From SLSG01 sp964477035 (lineage in GTDB: Bacteria > Bacteroidota > Bacteroidia > Bacteroidales > UBA7960): a stretch of 64,000 bases of DNA. This document shows, piece after piece, positions 59,868-64,000 of the stretch (the stretch's first letter is position 1; every line of letters begins with the position of its first letter). The stretch covers positions 186,001 through 250,000 of the forward strand of contig CAYZCW010000001.1 of the NCBI GenBank assembly GCA_964477035.1, read 5' to 3'. Below the pieces are notes generated by a model, which saw only the letters and a program-made list of their open reading frames with translations, searched no databases and had not been told where the DNA came from. The position numbers were made by a program, and so were the translations under genes.

Positions 59868-61046
59868 TTAATGGTTGGCGTCGGATGGGCCGGCCGCCGG
59901 GTCGTCCGGAAACAAGGCAGGGTCCCGGTAGCCGGTCTTATGGAGGGCAAAGGCATAGGCGCCCAGGGCGATGGCCTTGCTGGCGCCGAGTCGGGACCGA
60001 CCCAGCCCCACCTTTTTGACCGGGTCGTACGTGACGGTCCGGTCTGAAAAGGGGACCCGCACCAGCCGGGAGGTTTCCTCTGCAAGCCGGCCAAACCCAA
60101 GGGGGTCTTCCAGGTCGACAACCTGCACTTCCAGGCGGGGGACGGCCTGGCCCCCGAGCGAGCGGAGGCTGCCATTGAGTTTTCTGATCATGGCAGGGGC
60201 GAACAACTCCCAGGCACCGGCCAGGCCCCCGCCGATCACCACGGGAGCATCACACAGGGTGATCACGTCTCCGAGGGCATCTCCCAGTGCCTGTCCCAGG
60301 CGGTCGAACGATTCTGTGGCCGCCTGCCGGTTGCCCGGCAGGTGGCCCGTGGCGACCTGATAAACCTGTAAGGGAGTCATGCCATTTTCATCCCCTCCCG
60401 CCAGACCCATGTATTCGCGAACCACCGCCCGGGCGCTGATATTTTCTTCCGAGAAGCTGCCTGGGTTCAGGCTGTTTCGCAGCAGCCACACCTCTGCTCC
60501 GGCCCCGTTGTCCCCCAGGTAGGGCTCGTGCCGGCCGACCAGTCCCCCACCGAAGCCTGTCCCGAGGGTAACACCCACCAGGTTGCGAAACCTCCGGCGG
60601 CTGCCGGCCGCTTCCAGCCGCCGGTTCAGCTCCGGCAGGAAGCCGTGCATGGCTTCTCCGTAAGCGAAGAGGTCCCCGTCGTTGTTGATGAAAACGGGCA
60701 GGCCGAAGTGATCCTCGAGCATGGGACCCAGGGGCACGCCCCCCCGGAATGCCGGCAGGTTGCCCAGGTCGCCGATGATGCCTCCGGCATAATCGGCCGG
60801 TCCCGGGAAAGCAAAGCTGATGGCTGCGGGCACTGTGTCCAAAACCCGCCTTGTCTCTTCAAACCCCTGGAGGATGGTCTGCAGGCAGCGCTTCAGGTCG
60901 TGACCGTGGGATGGATGGGTGATGGGTGGCACGCACTCCCTGCTGTCGCGGATGGCCGAGAAGACAAAGTGGGTGCCGCCCGCGTCCAGGGTCATGACGA
61001 TGGGGCCTTGCGGGCCGGATGGGTTCGGAACGTGGCGGTGTTTCAT
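59868..61046 (-). CDS. ROK-family sugar kinase/regulator lacking the zinc cysteine motif
   Basis: 392 residues. The ATP phosphate-binding loop is TLDAGGTHFVFSAI, the catalytic region has FPGPADYAGGIIGDLGNLPAF and FINNDGDLFAYGEA, and the second glycine motif is GVTLGTGFGGGLV. The segment where ROK proteins normally carry CxCGxxGC reads AEVWLLRNSLNPGSFSEENIS, with no Cys. There is no N-terminal winged helix, so it is a kinase-type ROK (glucokinase, mannokinase or fructokinase). Mannose released by the adjacent GH92 is a plausible substrate. It overlaps the LacI gene by 4 nt. Confidence 0.92.
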   Translation of the reverse strand: MKHRHVPNPSGPQGPIVMTLDAGGTHFVFSAIRDSRECVPPITHPSHGHDLKRCLQTILQGFEETRRVLDTVPAAISFAFPGPADYAGGIIGDLGNLPAFRGGVPLGPMLEDHFGLPVFINNDGDLFAYGEAMHGFLPELNRRLEAAGSRRRFRNLVGVTLGTGFGGGLVGRHEPYLGDNGAGAEVWLLRNSLNPGSFSEENISARAVVREYMGLAGGDENGMTPLQVYQVATGHLPGNRQAATESFDRLGQALGDALGDVITLCDAPVVIGGGLAGAWELFAPAMIRKLNGSLRSLGGQAVPRLEVQVVDLEDPLGFGRLAEETSRLVRVPFSDRTVTYDPVKKVGLGRSRLGASKAIALGAYAFALHKTGYRDPALFPDDPAAGPSDANH

Positions 61047-62080
61047 GATCTGGCTGCTTTGAGGGAGGATCTTCGGACGATGAGCTCCACCGGCAGGTGG
61101 ACCGCCGAAGAAGCGGGGGTGATTTGCTGCATCAGCTGCATCAGCAGGCCAAAGGCCTTTTCTGTGATCTGTTTGTCTGGTTGGGACACCATGGTAAGGG
61201 GGGGGCTTGTCAGGTCATGTACCGGCTGGTCCCCGAAGCCGGCCAGGGCGACCTGGCCGGGAACATCCAGGCCAAGTCTCTGCACTGCCGCCAGGCAGGG
61301 AAGGATGAGCCCGTCCTCCAGGGCGATGATGGCGTCCGGGAGCCTGCCGGCCTGAAGCAGCCCCCCCAGTTGCCTTTCCATCTCCGCCTCCGGATCGGGC
61401 CCTCCGGCCACCAGGTGACTTGAAGGTGAAGGGGACAGTCCGGCATCTGCCAGGGTGGTGACGATCCCCTGCAGCCTGTCGGCCGCCGCGGGACTTCCCT
61501 GCTGTCCTTCCGACATCACGGCCAGGGCCCGGCAGCCTTGCTCCAGCAGGTGGGTGGCGACCAGGTGCCCCCCCCAGAAATGGTCTGCCGTGACATAGGG
61601 GAGCGGCTCATTCGGCGAAACCGGTCTTCCCGTCAACACGGCAGGGAGGCCTTCCTCACGCAGCAGGCCGGTCAGGTCCGGGTTATTTCCGGTGGGAACG
61701 ATAAGGAGTCCGTCCGCATTGCGCTCCGCCAGGAAGCGGATCCTCTGTGTTTCCTGGTCCGGGTCCCCCTGGGTCGTGGCACACAACAGGGCGTAGCCTT
61801 CCTTTCGGGCCAGTTGTTCGGCAATATCCGCCATTTTCGCCACGCCGGGCTCTGACAGGGACGGAAGAACCATCCCGATGCTCATGGTTTTTCCCGTGCG
61901 GAACAACTGTGCCATCCGGTCGGGCCGGTAATGAAGTTCTGCTGCCTTCTGCCTGACCCGCTCACTGGTTTCCGGACTGATCCCGTATTGTGCTTCTTTG
62001 TTATTAAGAACCAGGGACACAAGGGTCTTGGACAACCCGAGGCTGCCGGCGATGTCGGAAAGGGAGGGTCTCTTTTTCAT
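61043..62080 (-). CDS. LacI-family transcriptional regulator
   Basis: 345 residues. The N-terminal LacI helix-turn-helix and hinge (SLSDIAGSLGLSKTLVSLVL ... RVRQKAAELHYRPDRMAQLF) are followed by a periplasmic-binding-protein fold with MSIGMVLPSLSEPGVAKMAD, YVTADHFWGGHLVATHLLEQ and VALAGFGDQPVHDLTSPPLT. It is the first gene of the LacI-ROK-GH92 operon and is expected to sense the sugar released by GH92 or a related glycan product. A palindromic candidate operator lies 50 bp upstream. Confidence 0.96.
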   Translation of the reverse strand: MKKRPSLSDIAGSLGLSKTLVSLVLNNKEAQYGISPETSERVRQKAAELHYRPDRMAQLFRTGKTMSIGMVLPSLSEPGVAKMADIAEQLARKEGYALLCATTQGDPDQETQRIRFLAERNADGLLIVPTGNNPDLTGLLREEGLPAVLTGRPVSPNEPLPYVTADHFWGGHLVATHLLEQGCRALAVMSEGQQGSPAAADRLQGIVTTLADAGLSPSPSSHLVAGGPDPEAEMERQLGGLLQAGRLPDAIIALEDGLILPCLAAVQRLGLDVPGQVALAGFGDQPVHDLTSPPLTMVSQPDKQITEKAFGLLMQLMQQITPASSAVHLPVELIVRRSSLKAARS

Positions 62081-62129
62081 GATTCAGGGGGTTTGCCGGG
62101 GCCTGGACACGTCCGGAAGGAGTCGTTTA

Positions 62130-62143
62130 CTAAACCCGTTTAG
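62130..62143. promoter_or_regulatory. Candidate LacI operator
   Basis: CTAAAC-CC-GTTTAG is a perfect 6-bp palindrome with a 2-bp centre, of the size and symmetry of LacI-family operators. It is 50 bp upstream of the lacI-type start and just beside an AT-rich TATATTG-like sequence on the minus strand, so autorepression is likely. Confidence 0.6.
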
Positions 62144-62206
62144 GGTGCAATATAATGAAAAAATTCCGCCCCGCGCACCAGGGATTGGGGGAAAAAGAAG
62201 GAATGC

Positions 62207-62237
62207 TTGACTAACGCATGCTTTTTTTCTATATTTG
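62207..62237 (+). promoter_or_regulatory. Promoter of the tandem secreted-protein pair
   Basis: TTG at 62207-62209 and TATATTTG at 62230-62237 are separated by 20 bp, a near-perfect Bacteroidota housekeeping promoter. The predicted leader is about 108 nt and ends with a strong Shine-Dalgarno GGAGG at 62341-62345, unusual for this phylum. Confidence 0.65.
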
Positions 62238-62351
62238 ACAAGGCTGCGGGTACGTTCCCGGCTTCACGCCCGTGGCCCCATATCAATACGCCACCAGCCC
62301 GGCACCGGGCGGGGCGGTTGCCGGGGATACACCTTAAAAAGGAGGAATACC

Positions 62352-63119
62352 ATGAACAGGATTGGATTGATCGGTTTGTTGTTTTTTCTGGCCTTGTCCT
62401 GGGGCGCCACCGAGCTTTACGCACAGGGCCGGCTGCTGCGCAGGGTGCAACGGGAGCTGGAAAACCGCGCCATAGAAGAGATCTTTGGCAAGGAGGAGGA
62501 ACGCAAGGCCCGGGAGGAGGAAGACGCCCGCCTGGGGCGGAACCGCCGGGGGGCGGGCCTGGACCAGGGCATTCCGGATGTGAACCAGCATCTGACCGAT
62601 GCCCATGATGCCTTTTCCGGAGGAAGTTATACCTCTGCCAAGTCCTCTCTGCGCCAGGCCCTGTGGGGCGTGGAACTGGAGATGGGCCAGGGGGTCCTGG
62701 CCTCCCTGCCCGAATCAGTCGGGTCTTTGCAGTACCGGCCGGACGACGACAGGGTGAGCAGTACAGGTGTTGGTTTCGTGGGACTGGTCATTGAAAGGAT
62801 GTATGAAGGAGGGGATGACGTGGGTCTGGCCGTTTCGGTCGGCAGCGATGCGGGCCTGTTCGGCCTGGCCGGGCTGGCGCTCGCTGCAGGATACCATGCG
62901 GAGTATGCGGAGGAGACAAACCAGAAGCAAATCCGCTTTCAGGACCACCAGGCCTACATACAGTATGATGAGGACGAGGGATATACCCTGGGTGTTCCCT
63001 TTGGGCAATCCTCCGTATTCATCCTGCAGGGGGTCAATTTTGCGACGGAATCTGAATTCATGGGGGCTGCCGGCAGCTTCAGCATCCAAACCATCAAACA
63101 AAAACTGGGAGAGCAATGA
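62352..63119 (+). CDS. Secreted protein of unknown function, tandem family member 1 (255 aa)
   Basis: A signal peptide (MNRIGLIGLLFFLALSWGATELYAQ) is followed by a highly charged helix (about 27-66; IFGKEEERKAREEEDARLGR). The core begins DVNQHLTDAHDAFSGGSYTS and continues AKSSLRQALWGVELEMGQGVLASLPESVGSL; the second half is beta-rich (GVGFVGLVIERMYEGGDDVG). The core pattern recurs in the next gene. I do not recognise a named domain. A GGAGG ribosome-binding site 6 bp before the ATG fixes the start. Confidence 0.85.
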   Translation: MNRIGLIGLLFFLALSWGATELYAQGRLLRRVQRELENRAIEEIFGKEEERKAREEEDARLGRNRRGAGLDQGIPDVNQHLTDAHDAFSGGSYTSAKSSLRQALWGVELEMGQGVLASLPESVGSLQYRPDDDRVSSTGVGFVGLVIERMYEGGDDVGLAVSVGSDAGLFGLAGLALAAGYHAEYAEETNQKQIRFQDHQAYIQYDEDEGYTLGVPFGQSSVFILQGVNFATESEFMGAAGSFSIQTIKQKLGEQ

Positions 63120-63718
63120 GAAAAGGACTGTTCATGCTTATCATGGTCTTCTGCAGCCTGACGGTCACGATCGTGGCCCAGGAAGTGGAAGCGCGCCTGC
63201 AGGAGGCCCGGCAGGCTTACAATGCAGGAAACCTGGACGTGGCACGCACGGCCTTGCAGCAGGCCATGAACGAAGTGGATCTGGCCATCGGGCGGGAGGT
63301 GCTGAAGGTTCTTCCTGCCACCATGGGCGACATGCCTGCACAGACACCTTCCGATGAGGTGGCCTCGGCCGCCATGGGCTATGCCGGCCTGTATGTGCAG
63401 CGAACCTATGGGCAGGAAACCGCCCCTTCGGTCAGCCTGCAGGTGCTGGCCGACTCCCCCATGCTGGCCGGAGTCAACGCCCTGCTGGCCCTGCCCATCC
63501 TCTCGGGCGATGCGAACCAGAAACGGGTCCGGGTGGGCAATTACCGGGCCGTGTTGCAGAAGAGCCCCCGGGAGGACGGCCCTCCGGACTGGGACCTGCA
63601 GGTTCCGTTCGGTTCCTCCCTGATGACCCTCTCCTTCAAGGGCATTGACGAGGAGGGCCGGGTGTTGGAGCTGGCCAATACCGTGCCGGTCGACCAGGTC
63701 GCCCGGCTGATCCGGTAA
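63116..63718 (+). CDS. Secreted protein of unknown function, tandem family member 2 (200 aa)
   Basis: A signal peptide (MRKGLFMLIMVFCSLTVTIVA) is followed by a helical pair RLQEARQAYNAGNLDVARTA and LQQAMNEVDLAIGREVLKVLP. The beta-rich second half (GYAGLYVQRTYGQETAPSVS, LPILSGDANQKRV) lines up with member 1. It lacks the charged helix of member 1. The start overlaps the previous stop (ATGA), so the two are probably translated together. Function unknown. Confidence 0.85.
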   Translation: MRKGLFMLIMVFCSLTVTIVAQEVEARLQEARQAYNAGNLDVARTALQQAMNEVDLAIGREVLKVLPATMGDMPAQTPSDEVASAAMGYAGLYVQRTYGQETAPSVSLQVLADSPMLAGVNALLALPILSGDANQKRVRVGNYRAVLQKSPREDGPPDWDLQVPFGSSLMTLSFKGIDEEGRVLELANTVPVDQVARLIR

Positions 63719-63792
63719 GAAAAGAAAGGCTGTTCCCGTTTTGGTGCGGCAGATTTCCGGTGGGGCAATCAAATGCCGTCCCTTTAGCGCGA

Positions 63793-64000
63793 TCACCGTC
63801 CCGTGACCTCCCGGAAGGCATGGAGGTATTTGGCGATGTAGGCCTCCTTGTCACGTGAGCGGTATTGCATCACGAACCGGGGATGGTCCAGGGGAACCAG
63901 CCTGCCGAAGAACCCATGCTCCTGGTTCAGCCTGTCCAAAAACTGGTGGTTCTTTCCGGTGCCCAGGCAAAAAGCCACATCCGTCCGGACCCCCATGGAT
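63793..64000 (-). CDS. SMUG2-like uracil-DNA glycosylase (DUF4918 type), C-terminal part (5' end outside window)
   Basis: About 68 residues are visible, running off the right edge. They contain FCLGTGKNHQFLDRLNQ, FFGRLVPLDHPRFVMQYR and a closing IAKYLHAFREV. The GxGKN and L.HPR.VMQYR motifs fit the C-terminal half of DUF4918/SMUG2-like uracil-DNA glycosylases, in which the HP segment carries the catalytic-side His. It is a base-excision repair enzyme acting in the cytoplasm. It is convergent with the tandem secreted pair (74-bp gap). Confidence 0.75.
   Translation of the reverse strand, partial: SMGVRTDVAFCLGTGKNHQFLDRLNQEHGFFGRLVPLDHPRFVMQYRSRDKEAYIAKYLHAFREVTGR

Noticed and set aside
1..64000. 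CRISPR arrays, insertion sequences, prophage or integrase genes
   Set aside because: No regularly spaced short repeats with spacers, no transposase or integrase motifs, and no terminal inverted repeats with a coding core were seen anywhere in the window.

Overview
The window is a high-GC (about 60 percent by eye) piece of a Bacteroidota chromosome. The evidence is: promoters of the TTG / TAnnTTTG type, an ECF sigma / FecR / TonB-dependent outer-membrane module, CarboxypepD_reg-like surface proteins, large MacB/FtsX-type permeases, a GH92-ROK-LacI glycan cassette, and few Shine-Dalgarno sequences. It looks like a free-living or sediment-type Bacteroidales relative rather than a gut Bacteroides, but the sequence alone does not fix the genus.

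Layout. 1-7.4 kb: two MacB/FtsX-type ABC permeases (the first cut by the window edge) flank a two-component system. Its control region carries four TTTAAC-type boxes at an exact 10-bp period between two divergent -7 elements, one of which may drive a roughly 100-nt sRNA that ends at a strong intrinsic terminator. 7.5-11.4 kb: housekeeping genes (tRNA-Leu, prs, L25, pth, a Nudix hydrolase, pnuC). 11.5-17.6 kb: a PDZ alpha/beta hydrolase, then a one-direction signalling block of hybrid kinase, REC-kinase, LytTR regulator and an EF/PhcB-like methyltransferase. 17.6-24.4 kb: an NTF2-like protein, DUF2147, membrane dipeptidase, a 16-residue-repeat outer-surface protein, a TonB-dependent receptor and a GNAT acetyltransferase.

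24.4-42.9 kb is the most unusual part: 13 consecutive minus-strand genes with short gaps or 4-nt overlaps, probably one operon. They encode four PQQ/BamB-like beta-propellers, an NHL-type propeller, a small four-cysteine protein with a Tat-like start, a Tat-exported multi-[4Fe-4S] ferredoxin, a NosR/NapH-like membrane polyferredoxin, a NuoE-NuoF fusion, a GltD/Stn-like flavoprotein that lacks the usual NAD(P)H domain, a glycosyltransferase, and a LolD-type ATPase with a 1108-residue FtsX permease. This reads as an NAD(H)-linked electron path across the inner membrane to periplasmic propellers, whose substrate I cannot name.

43.2-46.8 kb: a ProC-like gene, then an ArsR-controlled redox operon (thioredoxin, ArsF, ArsG, small membrane protein, ferredoxin-reductase-like flavoprotein). 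46.9-56.5 kb: an ECF sigma / FecR operon in which the STN signalling domain sits on a non-barrel surface protein separate from the TonB-type barrel, followed by two homologous surface proteins and a DUF4382 lipoprotein. 56.6-62.1 kb: a broken outer-membrane barrel remnant between direct repeats, then the GH92 mannosidase / ROK / LacI operon with a perfect palindromic candidate operator. 62.2-64 kb: two tandem related secreted proteins of unknown function and the C-terminus of a SMUG2/DUF4918-type uracil-DNA glycosylase.
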